Assembly: GCA_947584955.1 (NCBI GenBank)
Contig: CANPWS010000004.1
Span: 1-20,482 of the forward strand
From: an uncultured Bacilli bacterium
GTDB lineage: Bacteria > Bacillota_I > Bacilli_A > RF39 > UBA660
Direction: 5' to 3'
Length of the DNA stretch: 20,482 nt
The translations under genes and the position numbers were made by a program. Under the pieces are notes generated by a model. It searched no databases. It saw only the letters and a list, made by a program, of their open reading frames with translations, and was not told where the DNA came from. This document shows positions 14,784 to 20,482 of the stretch, piece after piece. Position 1 is the first letter of the stretch; each line of letters begins with the position of its first letter.

Positions 14784-15687
14784 ATACATTAATATTTTCA
14801 TTTTTTATACTTTTATAATTTGTTATTAATTCTTCTGTTTTATATATATAATCAAAAAACTTACTACACTTTATACTATTTTTATACTCATCTTCCTCTA
14901 ATTCTAATTTATCAGGAAGAGCCATTAAAACAAATAATATTTTCCTTTCTTCATTAGTAAGAGGATATCTACTTTCATAATAATTAAAAAGTTCATAGAA
15001 ATCAAAATCTAAATAATATTTTTTATATAATATTAATAAATCATAAATAGGCATATCTATTTTACTTTTATCCCAACTTATAAAATATGGTTTATCATTT
15101 TTTAAATAATGATCTAAAGACATATTATTATGTATATATACTACTCTTACTTTTCTTTTATCTTTTATAAGTTCATACCAAGATTCAAGTTCATTTTTAC
15201 AAAAATTTATACTTTCATATATTTTATTAATATTTCTTGCTATTATATATCCAGAGGGAGACATATAAATATTTTTTTCAATTATTGATATTATATCATT
15301 ATAATAATTAAATAAATAAGTTAGTTTATCATTTATCGTTTCATATAAATATTTATAATTATCAATATCAATCTCTTTATAAAACGTGGTCTTAGAATGA
15401 AGCATTGTAAGAAGAGTTATAATATCTAAAATTCTTTGTTCTACAGGCTCATCAATATCTTCTATATATTCATAGATACTATAATCATGATTTTTTTTTA
15501 TTTTTTTAGGAAAATAATCAAAACTTCTAGAAAGTAAATAATTATATGTGCTATCTAAAGCTTTTTTATCTTTTTTAAGTACAAAACTTTCATCTTTATT
15601 TTTTATAATTCTGGCACTTTTTTTTATTGTAATTTTATCAAAATCAATGTTATCATCATCAAGTATTTGTCTTATATTATTGTCCAT
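14782..15687 (-). CDS. YsxE/CotS-like spore-coat protein, probable pseudokinase
   Basis: A 301-aa protein with the outline of the aminoglycoside-phosphotransferase-like kinases found in Bacilli spore coats (YsxE, CotS, CotI). An N-lobe with FVLKKDKK (35–42) could hold the ATP-binding Lys. The region corresponding to the catalytic loop HGDxxxxN reads HNNMSLDH (186–193), and ISWDKSKIDMPIYDL (203–217) corresponds to the second metal-binding segment. The catalytic Asp is Asn188, so kinase activity is doubtful. The match is by pattern and context only: in B. subtilis ysxE lies directly downstream of spoVID, and here the gene overlaps the SpoVID-like gene by 11 nt. No clear SD precedes its ATG, so translation probably depends on coupling to the upstream gene. 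Confidence 0.65.
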   Translation of the reverse strand: MDNNIRQILDDDNIDFDKITIKKSARIIKNKDESFVLKKDKKALDSTYNYLLSRSFDYFPKKIKKNHDYSIYEYIEDIDEPVEQRILDIITLLTMLHSKTTFYKEIDIDNYKYLYETINDKLTYLFNYYNDIISIIEKNIYMSPSGYIIARNINKIYESINFCKNELESWYELIKDKRKVRVVYIHNNMSLDHYLKNDKPYFISWDKSKIDMPIYDLLILYKKYYLDFDFYELFNYYESRYPLTNEERKILFVLMALPDKLELEEDEYKNSIKCSKFFDYIYKTEELITNYKSIKNENINV

Positions 15688-16558
15688 TATTAGTAGGTAT
15701 AATTATTTTGTCATATGGTTTAATATTTTCAATATTATTATAATTTTCTAAATCTTCTTTTGTAATTTTATATTTATCTAATATTTTATCGATAGTATCA
15801 CCTTCTTTAACAATATAAACATAATAAGTTGAATATGTTTCATTATCATTTATATTATCAAAAATATTTGTATTAACATTTATATTATTATTTATATTTT
15901 CCTCTTTAATATTATTATCTGTATTAACATTATTAGTATCAAAATTCATATTTTTAACTTCTTCCTGCTTTTCTAAAATATTCAAGTTTTCCATGGGTAT
16001 ATTCCTTTCATTTTCTTTTAATTTTTCATGCTCTTCTTGTAATTTATCTACTTCTTCATTTACTTCATCATTTACTTCTTCATCTTTAGAATCTGTTTCA
16101 GGATTTGTTTCTTCCACTAAAAAAGTAGAATCTTTATAATTTTCTTCTTCCTTTAATAATTTTTCTTTATCATCATCTCTAGTAAGTGCTTCTTCTAAAA
16201 CAGGATTTACTTCAATTACCTTTGGTTTATCTTGCTTTTCTTCGGCTTCAATTAAAAGATCAATATTTACTTTCAATATTTCATTATTTAATATTTCGTA
16301 ATAAAAATTATCAATATCTATTTTTATACTATCTTTATCATAATTAGAATTTAAGGCAATATCAAATGGTAAATTAAAATCAAATTTTTCTCTATTTATA
16401 CTACCTTCGGTCATTTTATAATCGCCACTAATTAAAAATTTACCACTAATTAAATCTTCTTCTTTGTCATTTATTTGATGTTCTAATGATATTGATGTTA
16501 GTTCACATACTTTTGTTTTAAATGTTAATTCTTTTTTAAATGTTATTATTTTTTTCAT
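15677..16558 (-). CDS. spoVID: SpoVID-like spore-coat morphogenetic protein with C-terminal LysM
   Basis: SpoVID directs encasement of the forespore by the coat and binds SafA. The 293-aa protein has the same layout as B. subtilis SpoVID but a shorter middle. The N-terminal beta-rich domain (about 1–108) contains SISLEHQI...LISGKFLISGDY and FNLPFDIAL...IDNFYYEILNNEILKVNIDL, which parallel the SpoVID N-terminus. A long acidic, Asn-rich low-complexity linker (110–240) follows, then a LysM domain (246–289, YIVKEGDTIDKILDKYKITK). LysM binds peptidoglycan or, in SpoVID, lipid II-type precursors. An AAAGGAAAG SD precedes the ATG. It is first in a two-gene operon with the YsxE-like gene, as in Bacillus, and has a SigE-like promoter sequence upstream. 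Confidence 0.78.
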   Translation of the reverse strand: MKKIITFKKELTFKTKVCELTSISLEHQINDKEEDLISGKFLISGDYKMTEGSINREKFDFNLPFDIALNSNYDKDSIKIDIDNFYYEILNNEILKVNIDLLIEAEEKQDKPKVIEVNPVLEEALTRDDDKEKLLKEEENYKDSTFLVEETNPETDSKDEEVNDEVNEEVDKLQEEHEKLKENERNIPMENLNILEKQEEVKNMNFDTNNVNTDNNIKEENINNNINVNTNIFDNINDNETYSTYYVYIVKEGDTIDKILDKYKITKEDLENYNNIENIKPYDKIIIPTNNGQ

Positions 16559-16579
16559 ATAATCTTTCCTTTCTGGTAA

Positions 16580-16607
16580 ATTATATGTCTTTATGATAAA
16601 TTTATTA
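16580..16607 (-). promoter_or_regulatory. Candidate SigE-type promoter of the spoVID-like operon
   Basis: Minus strand: TAATAAA (16607–16601), a 13-nt spacer, and CATATAAT (16587–16580). The SigE consensus as I recall it is roughly KMATATT–N13–15–CATACAAT, so the -10 matches at 7 of 8. No SigA -35 lies 17 nt from the embedded TATAAT. B. subtilis spoVID is SigE-controlled. In such AT-rich DNA a chance match is possible. Confidence 0.4.
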
Positions 16608-16675
16608 CTAATAATAAACTTTTATGTTGAATATTTTGCAACATTATAAATATTAAAAATATGTTAAAATAGTTA

Positions 16676-16712
16676 AAAAGGAAAAATAACTTACCTATAT
16701 TTATGGTAAGTT
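16676..16712 (-). terminator. Intrinsic terminator of the Xre gene
   Basis: On the minus strand AACTTACC (16712–16705) pairs perfectly with GGTAAGTT (16695–16688) around a 9-nt loop and is followed by ATTTTTCCTTTTT. It isolates the Xre regulator from the spoVID-like operon. Confidence 0.8.
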
Positions 16713-16724
16713 TGGAATTTTAAA

Positions 16725-16976
16725 TTATTTAGTTTTAGGAGTATATTCTAAAATATCTGATATTTTACAATCTAATACATAACACATCTTTGCCACTACA
16801 TCTAAATCAATTCTAGTAAGTGGAGCATTTGTGTAATATGATTTAATTGTTCCATGTTTTAATTCAGTCAATTTACTCATTTGATATACTGAAATATTTT
16901 TGGAATCCATCATAGATTTTAAAGTTATATTAATTTTTCCATAATCTTTAAGTTCAGTTATTCCTCTTACTTTCAT
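16725..16976 (-). CDS. Xre/Cro-type helix-turn-helix regulator
   Basis: An 83-aa DNA-binding protein. The HTH domain spans about residues 17–78: helices ISVYQMSKLTELKHGTIKSYY (29–49) and a second pair ending in VAKMCYVLDCKISDILEY (61–78), the pattern of the Cro/C1-type HTH_26 group. There is no sensor or dimerisation domain beyond this. The N-terminal 15 residues (MKVRGITELKDYGKI) are an unusual extension. A GGAGGT site lies 11 nt upstream of the ATG, within an inverted repeat (16982–17008). It is divergent from the 65-aa plus-strand gene, and two inverted repeats lie in the region between them, suggesting autoregulation and control of that gene. Target genes are inferred only from position. 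Confidence 0.88.
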   Translation of the reverse strand: MKVRGITELKDYGKINITLKSMMDSKNISVYQMSKLTELKHGTIKSYYTNAPLTRIDLDVVAKMCYVLDCKISDILEYTPKTK

Positions 16977-16981
16977 TTTCT

Positions 16982-17008
16982 GTGTTACCTCCGTTTTTAT
17001 TGTAACAC
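16982..17008. promoter_or_regulatory. Inverted repeat upstream of the Xre gene, candidate operator
   Basis: GTGTTAC (16982–16988) and GTAACAC (17002–17008) form a perfect 7-bp inverted repeat with 13 bp between the arms. The arms flank the Xre ribosome-binding site and include a TACAAT that could be its -10 on the minus strand. It could be a repressor site or an RNA hairpin that hides the SD; the sequence does not decide. Confidence 0.45.
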
Positions 17009-17027
17009 GAATACTTCTTCAAAAATA

Positions 17028-17043
17028 TACCTTTACAAAGGTA
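17028..17043. promoter_or_regulatory. 16-bp palindromic operator overlapping the -35 of the 65-aa gene
   Basis: TACCTTTACAAAGGTA has 7-bp arms around a 2-bp centre and is perfectly symmetric apart from the centre. It covers the whole plus-strand -35 (TTTACA, 17032–17037). A further half-site AAGGTA recurs at 17051–17056, next to the -10. This is the classic geometry for repression by a small dimeric HTH protein such as the adjacent Xre regulator. Confidence 0.6.
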
Positions 17044-17060
17044 GCATTTCAAGGTATTAT
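17032..17060 (+). promoter_or_regulatory. SigA-type promoter of the 65-aa gene
   Basis: Plus strand: TTTACA (17032–17037), a 17-nt spacer, and TATTAT (17055–17060), 27 nt upstream of the start codon. It is the only promoter I see on the plus strand that leads to a gene. Confidence 0.65.
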
Positions 17061-17087
17061 ATTATATATCTATTAAGGAGGAAATTT

Positions 17088-17285
17088 ATGCAAACTGAAG
17101 ATATTGTAAATGACATTACTGACAAGATTATTAATTTTAAGAATGAAAAAAAATATAATTGGAGTAAAGTTCAAGAAATATTTTTAAAAGAAGTTGAAGA
17201 TAAAATTCTTGTCAAAGTCGTTAAAGAAATAACTAGACGTGGTTATTCAATTGAAGATGAACCATTTCATTTAGTTAAATTTTAA
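17088..17285 (+). CDS. Small protein of unknown function (65 aa), divergent from the Xre regulator
   Basis: The only gene on the plus strand. I do not recognise it. The protein is soluble, charged and mostly helical (DIVNDITDKIINFKNEKKYN, then a second helix KVQEIFLKEVEDKILVKVVKEITRRG), with a C-terminal EDEPFHLVKF segment. There is no signal peptide, membrane segment or cysteine. It has a strong AAGGAGG SD, its own promoter overlapped by a 16-bp palindrome, and a terminator beginning 15 nt past the stop, so it is almost certainly expressed. Its TAA overlaps the sigE stop codon tail to tail (17283–17285 against 17284–17282). A role as partner or target of the Xre protein is inference from position. 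Confidence 0.75.
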   Translation: MQTEDIVNDITDKIINFKNEKKYNWSKVQEIFLKEVEDKILVKVVKEITRRGYSIEDEPFHLVKF

Positions 17286-17974
17286 TTTTTCAGTACTACA
17301 GAAAGTCTTTTTATGACTTTCTTTTCTATTCTAGAAATATATGATTGACTTATTCCTAGTTTATCTGCGACTTCTTTTTGAGTAAGTTCTTCTTTTCCAT
17401 TTAAACCATATCTTAATTCTATTATTTCTCTATCTCTTTTATTTAATTTTGATACTTCTTCTTTTAATAATCTTTTATCTAACTGATCTTCTAATGGCTT
17501 TGTAACAATATCATTTTCTGTACCTAAGACATCTTCTAAATGTAATTCATTACCATCACTATCAAAAGAAAGACTATCTTCAAATGATATTTCAGTCTTT
17601 TTTCTTTTAGTTTTTCTTAAATACATTAATATTTCATTATCTATACATCTACTTGCATATGTTGCTAATTTTATATTTTTATCTAATTTATAAGTATTTA
17701 CTCCTTTTATTAAACCAATTGTTCCTATTGATACTAAATCTTCTAAATCTACTTTAGTATTTTCATATTTTTTAGCTAAAAATACTACTAATCTTAAATT
17801 ATGTTCAATTAATTTATTTCTAGCATTATTATCACCATTTTCTAAAAATTGTTCAACGTATTTTATTTCTTCTTCTTTACTTAATGGTTCTGGTAAAATA
17901 TCACTACTTCCTACATAAAAAACATTATTAAATCTTCTTAGTATACTTCTTATTATTCTAATTAATCTTCTCAT
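17282..17974 (-). CDS. sigE: Sporulation sigma factor SigE (pro-SigE)
   Basis: Mother-cell-specific sigma factor made as an inactive precursor. From the ATG at 17974 the protein has 230 aa. A basic amphipathic pro-sequence MRRLIRIIRSILRRFNNVFY (1–20) precedes VGSSDILPEPLS, matching the region where B. subtilis pro-SigE is cleaved before a Gly-rich segment. Region 2 (EHNLRLVVFLAKKYENTKVDLEDL, then SIGTIGLIKGVNTY and ATYASRCIDNEILMYLR) and region 4 (LNKRDREIIELRYGLNG, then a helix-turn-helix near QKEVADKLGISQSYISRIEK) are intact. The start overlaps the spoIIGA TGA stop as ATGA, with AAAGGA upstream, so the two are coupled. An open frame continues to 18013, but the added residues do not fit the family. 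Confidence 0.95.
   Translation of the reverse strand: MRRLIRIIRSILRRFNNVFYVGSSDILPEPLSKEEEIKYVEQFLENGDNNARNKLIEHNLRLVVFLAKKYENTKVDLEDLVSIGTIGLIKGVNTYKLDKNIKLATYASRCIDNEILMYLRKTKRKKTEISFEDSLSFDSDGNELHLEDVLGTENDIVTKPLEDQLDKRLLKEEVSKLNKRDREIIELRYGLNGKEELTQKEVADKLGISQSYISRIEKKVIKRLSVVLKN
17300..17326 (+). terminator. Plus-strand terminator inside the sigE coding region
   Basis: AGAAAGTC (17300–17307) pairs perfectly with GACTTTCT (17315–17322) around a 7-nt loop, followed by TTTCTATT. It lies 15 nt past the stop of the 65-aa gene, and on the opposite strand it encodes part of the SigE C-terminus. It would stop antisense transcription from running further into sigE. Confidence 0.65.
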
Positions 17975-18765
17975 ATTATTGTCCTTTCCATAAGTGCTGA
18001 ATGTAATATACAATCTACTCCCTCAATATTTATTTTTTCTTCACTTATTCCTATTAAAAAATCTTTCTTTATTCCTACTTTATCTATATATATTTTATCT
18101 GCGACTAAACATTTTAATAGACCATGATTATTTAAACTATCGTATGGGACTAATAATATTTTTTGATAGTCTATTTTTATTTTATCTTTATTAACTAGTA
18201 TTATTGGTCTATTTTTATATGGATCTTTTAGATGATTTCCTGTATCTAAATATCCAGTTAATTCTAATTTATTTTGATCTTTTAAATAAATATCTATATT
18301 ATAATAATTGTTATAATTGTTTTTTATATGTTTTATTTCTTTTATATAAATAAAAATTATAAGAGGTGAAAATATTAATAATAATAAAAAATTAAAGTAA
18401 ATATTGTTTGATATTATTTCTAATTTTGGATACTTAGATATTATTTCAATACTAATTAGATAAATTCCTCCACCTAATGTAATACTTAAGGTATATAAGT
18501 AAAAAACATTTTTTAAAGTATATTTTAAACTATGATATCCTGTACAAATTATTACCATTAATGTTGATACTATAATTTTTATTATGAATAATTCTATACT
18601 TCCAACTTCATAAAAATTGCATATCGATGTAATCATTCCTAATGATGAAGATGCTAATAACTTTTTTAGTGTTGTTTGTCTTCTCAAAAGAAGGCATAAT
18701 CCAAATAAAAGAATAAAATCTATTATTAAATTTAATAATAAGACTGCTTCAATATATACTTTCAT
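17971..18765 (-). CDS. spoIIGA: SpoIIGA, membrane aspartic protease that processes pro-SigE
   Basis: SpoIIGA sits in the sporulation septum and, after a signal from the forespore (SpoIIR), cleaves pro-SigE. The 264-aa protein has five hydrophobic segments in its N-terminal half (about 5–27, 34–50, 58–76, 86–107, 122–143). The cytoplasmic C-terminal half is a pepsin-like half-protease domain, with the catalytic motif in LTGYLDTGNHLKDPYKNRP (D174-T-G). B. subtilis SpoIIGA is about 309 aa, so this is a compact version. The spoIIGA–sigE order with a 4-nt ATGA overlap is the conserved Firmicutes arrangement. The GGTGAT SD lies 5 nt before the ATG, and parE is 57 nt upstream. Confidence 0.93.
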   Translation of the reverse strand: MKVYIEAVLLLNLIIDFILLFGLCLLLRRQTTLKKLLASSSLGMITSICNFYEVGSIELFIIKIIVSTLMVIICTGYHSLKYTLKNVFYLYTLSITLGGGIYLISIEIISKYPKLEIISNNIYFNFLLLLIFSPLIIFIYIKEIKHIKNNYNNYYNIDIYLKDQNKLELTGYLDTGNHLKDPYKNRPIILVNKDKIKIDYQKILLVPYDSLNNHGLLKCLVADKIYIDKVGIKKDFLIGISEEKINIEGVDCILHSALMERTII

Positions 18766-18782
18766 TTTATATCACCAATTAA

Positions 18783-18810
18783 ATTATAAAAAAAATATGG
18801 CAAAAATTTT
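18783..18810 (-). terminator. Intrinsic terminator of parE
   Basis: On the minus strand AAATATG-A-CAAAA pairs with TTTTG-C-CATATTT (one A/C mismatch) around a very short loop and runs into TTTTTTTTA. It lies 13 nt past the parE stop and separates parE from spoIIGA. The same DNA also carries the candidate long-spacer promoter described separately. Confidence 0.6.
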
Positions 18811-18815
18811 GTCAT
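18783..18815 (-). promoter_or_regulatory. Candidate long-spacer (Spo0A-type) promoter of spoIIGA–sigE
   Basis: Minus strand: ATGACA (18815–18810), a 21-nt spacer, and consensus TATAAT (18788–18783). The B. subtilis spoIIG promoter is a SigA promoter with an unusually long spacer (about 22 bp) that Spo0A activates from sites overlapping the -35. Here TGACAAA overlaps the -35 and differs from the 0A box TGNCGAA at one position. The start site would fall at the GGTGAT SD, giving a very short leader. It is suggestive only, because the region also forms the parE terminator. Confidence 0.35.
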
Positions 18816-18822
18816 ATTTATA

Positions 18823-20482
18823 TTAAGCCATATTAATTTTATATGAATCTTCTAGTGAAAATTCGACATTTTCTTCAATCCAATTTTTTCTTGGTTCTAC
18901 GGCATCACCCATTAATACTGACACTCTTTTTTCAGCAAGAGCTATATCATCAATACTAACTTTTACCATGTTTCTTCTTTCTGGATCCATTGTTGTTTCC
19001 CAAAGTTGTATAGCATTCATTTCTCCTAATCCTTTATATCTTTGGACTTTATAATTACTTTTTCCTTTGGTTAAATTTTTTAACTCTTCATTTGACCATA
19101 AATAATGTTCTTTATTTCCTATAGTAAGCTTATAAAGTGGTGGCATTGCTATATATAGATGTCCTTCTTCAATAAGTGGCTTCATATAGCGATAAAAAAA
19201 TGTTAACAATAGACATTGTATATGGGCACCATCATCATCAGCATCTGTCATAATTATTACTTTTCCATAACATATATCTTTTATATTGAAATTACTTCCA
19301 TATCCTGCGCCAATAGTATGAATAAGAGTATTTATTTCTTCATTTTTGAATATTTCTTCTAGTCTTGCTTTTTCTGTGTTTAATACTTTTCCTCTTAGTG
19401 GTAATATTGCTTGAGTTCTTCGGTCTCTTCCTTGTTTAGCTGATCCTCCTGCTGAATCTCCTTCAACTATGAATAGCTCTTTAGCCATTTTATCTTTTGT
19501 TTGAGCAGGTGTAAGTTTAGCACTTAACATTTTTTCTATTTTTTTGCTATCTTTTCCTTTTCTGGATTCTTCTCTTGCCTTTCTTGCTGCTTCTCTTGCT
19601 TCTTTTCCTTTTAAAGCTTTGCTTACTATTATTGTTGCTATTTGTTTATTTTCTTCAAGAAAAAATTTTAATTTTTCTGTTGTTATTGCTTCAACAACAC
19701 TTCTTGCTATTGGTGTACCTAATTTTGATTTTGTTTGACCTTCAAATTGTAAAATATCTTCTGGTATTTGAACACTTATTATAGCAGTAAGTCCTTCTCT
19801 TACATCGCTTCCTTCAAAAGCTTTATCTTTACTTTTTACAAAGTTATTTTCTTTTGCATAATCATTTAATACTTTTGTAATTGCAGTTTTAAACCCAACT
19901 TCATGAGTACCTCCATCACTTGTTTTAACGTTATTGACAAAAGATAAAATATTTTCGGCATAACCATCTGTATATTGAAGGGCAACAGAAACATTTATTT
20001 TTTCTTTAACGCTTGAAAAACATAAAACATTATGTACTGGTGTTTTTCCTTCGTTTAAATATTCACAAAAAGATTTTAATCCATTTTCGTATAGATATTT
20101 TTCATTTCTGCCATCAAATTCATTTTCTATTTCTATTGTTAATCCATCAATTAAAAATGCACATTCTTGCATTCTTTCACAAATTGTTGAAAAGCTAAAT
20201 GTTGTTATAGGAAAAATCTCAGAATCAGGCATAAACCTTACGGTTGTACCAGTTTTATTAGTTGATGATATTTCTTTTAATGGTATTGCTACTTTTCCAC
20301 CTTTTTCAAATTTTATATAATACTCTTTACCATTTCTTCTAGTTGTAACTTCCATATATGAACTTAAGGCATTAACTACTGATGCTCCAACTCCATGTAA
20401 TCCTCCACTTACTTTGTATCCACCTTCAGTAAACTTTCCACCTGCATGAAGTACTGTATAAATTACTTCTGGTGTTGACTTT
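18823..20482 (-). CDS. parE: DNA topoisomerase IV subunit B (5' end outside the window)
   Basis: ATPase subunit of topoisomerase IV, which decatenates daughter chromosomes together with ParC. The reading frame is open to the window edge: 42 codons precede the first internal Met at 20355 and read KSTPEVIYTVLHAGG..., so roughly the first 90–100 residues are missing and 552 are visible. The remaining GHKL ATPase motif GGLHGVGASVVNALS, the transducer domain with the K-loop QTKSKLG, and the Toprim motifs EGDSAGGSAKQGRDRRTQAI, PLRGKVLNTEKA and TDADDDGAHI are intact. GAHIQ (GyrB has GAHIR) and the C-terminus VEPRKNWIEENVEF point to ParE rather than GyrB. parC does not follow; spoIIGA–sigE does. Confidence 0.9.
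   Translation of the reverse strand, partial: KSTPEVIYTVLHAGGKFTEGGYKVSGGLHGVGASVVNALSSYMEVTTRRNGKEYYIKFEKGGKVAIPLKEISSTNKTGTTVRFMPDSEIFPITTFSFSTICERMQECAFLIDGLTIEIENEFDGRNEKYLYENGLKSFCEYLNEGKTPVHNVLCFSSVKEKINVSVALQYTDGYAENILSFVNNVKTSDGGTHEVGFKTAITKVLNDYAKENNFVKSKDKAFEGSDVREGLTAIISVQIPEDILQFEGQTKSKLGTPIARSVVEAITTEKLKFFLEENKQIATIIVSKALKGKEAREAARKAREESRKGKDSKKIEKMLSAKLTPAQTKDKMAKELFIVEGDSAGGSAKQGRDRRTQAILPLRGKVLNTEKARLEEIFKNEEINTLIHTIGAGYGSNFNIKDICYGKVIIMTDADDDGAHIQCLLLTFFYRYMKPLIEEGHLYIAMPPLYKLTIGNKEHYLWSNEELKNLTKGKSNYKVQRYKGLGEMNAIQLWETTMDPERRNMVKVSIDDIALAEKRVSVLMGDAVEPRKNWIEENVEFSLEDSYKINMA

Noticed and set aside
16725..17285. Toxin–antitoxin system
   Set aside because: The pair is divergent rather than co-transcribed, and the 65-aa protein matches no toxin family I know; kept as a regulator plus unknown partner.
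390..20482. Mollicute genetic code (TGA = Trp)
   Set aside because: Tryptophan is encoded by TGG, no gene is interrupted by TGA, and spoIIGA uses TGA as its stop in an ATGA overlap.
1..20482. Insertion sequences, prophage genes, CRISPR arrays or attachment sites
   Set aside because: No transposase, integrase, phage structural gene, regular repeat array or duplicated tRNA end was seen; the tRNA-Thr 3' end is not repeated in the window.

Overview
The window comes from a very AT-rich member of the Firmicutes, class Bacilli (visually about a quarter G+C; not counted). The supporting evidence is an RNase J2-type protein, a miaB–ricA (ymcB–ymcA) gene pair, an rpmG–efp pair, and above all two Bacilli-type sporulation clusters: spoIIGA–sigE and a spoVID/ysxE-like pair. 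A glutamate racemase gene implies peptidoglycan synthesis, so this is not a wall-less mollicute. TGA serves as a stop codon (spoIIGA) and Trp is TGG, so the genetic code is standard. An uncultured, probably host-associated, spore-forming Bacilli lineage near Erysipelotrichales or 'RF39'-type bacteria would fit; that placement is inference.

Layout, read along the minus strand, which carries every gene but one. At the right edge lies a 5'-truncated parE (topoisomerase IV B), then spoIIGA–sigE. Next comes a small divergent module: a 65-aa plus-strand gene facing a minus-strand Xre repressor, with two inverted repeats in the shared promoter region. It is followed by the spoVID/ysxE-like pair, a lipoprotein with a low-complexity stalk, a DgkB/YegS-type lipid kinase and a coiled-coil protein of unknown function. 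The central block has rpmG–efp, a single-gene Flp-type pilin, and one compact operon lepA – RNB-domain protein – miaB – ricA-like – murI. The left end has an RNase J2-like gene, a two-gene NatA/NatB-type ABC exporter, a tRNA-Thr(CGT), and a promoter driving a structured, unidentified RNA that runs toward the window edge.

How the parts work together. Most of the window is core information processing (translation factors, ribosomal protein L33, tRNA modification, RNA turnover, DNA topology) plus wall-precursor supply. SpoIIGA processes pro-SigE in the mother cell. The SpoVID/YsxE pair belongs to spore-coat assembly and has a plausible SigE-type promoter. The transcription units are unusually legible: near-consensus SigA promoters with 17-nt spacers (TTGACT/TATAAT and similar) and strong hairpin plus U-tract terminators separate most units.

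Points most worth a second look are the RNB-domain exonuclease-like protein that lacks recognisable RNA-binding domains and has an altered active-site Asp; the structured RNA at the left edge with two mutually exclusive hairpins; the divergent Xre/65-aa module between sporulation genes, whose plus-strand terminator lies inside sigE; and a Flp-type pilin with no visible secretion machinery.
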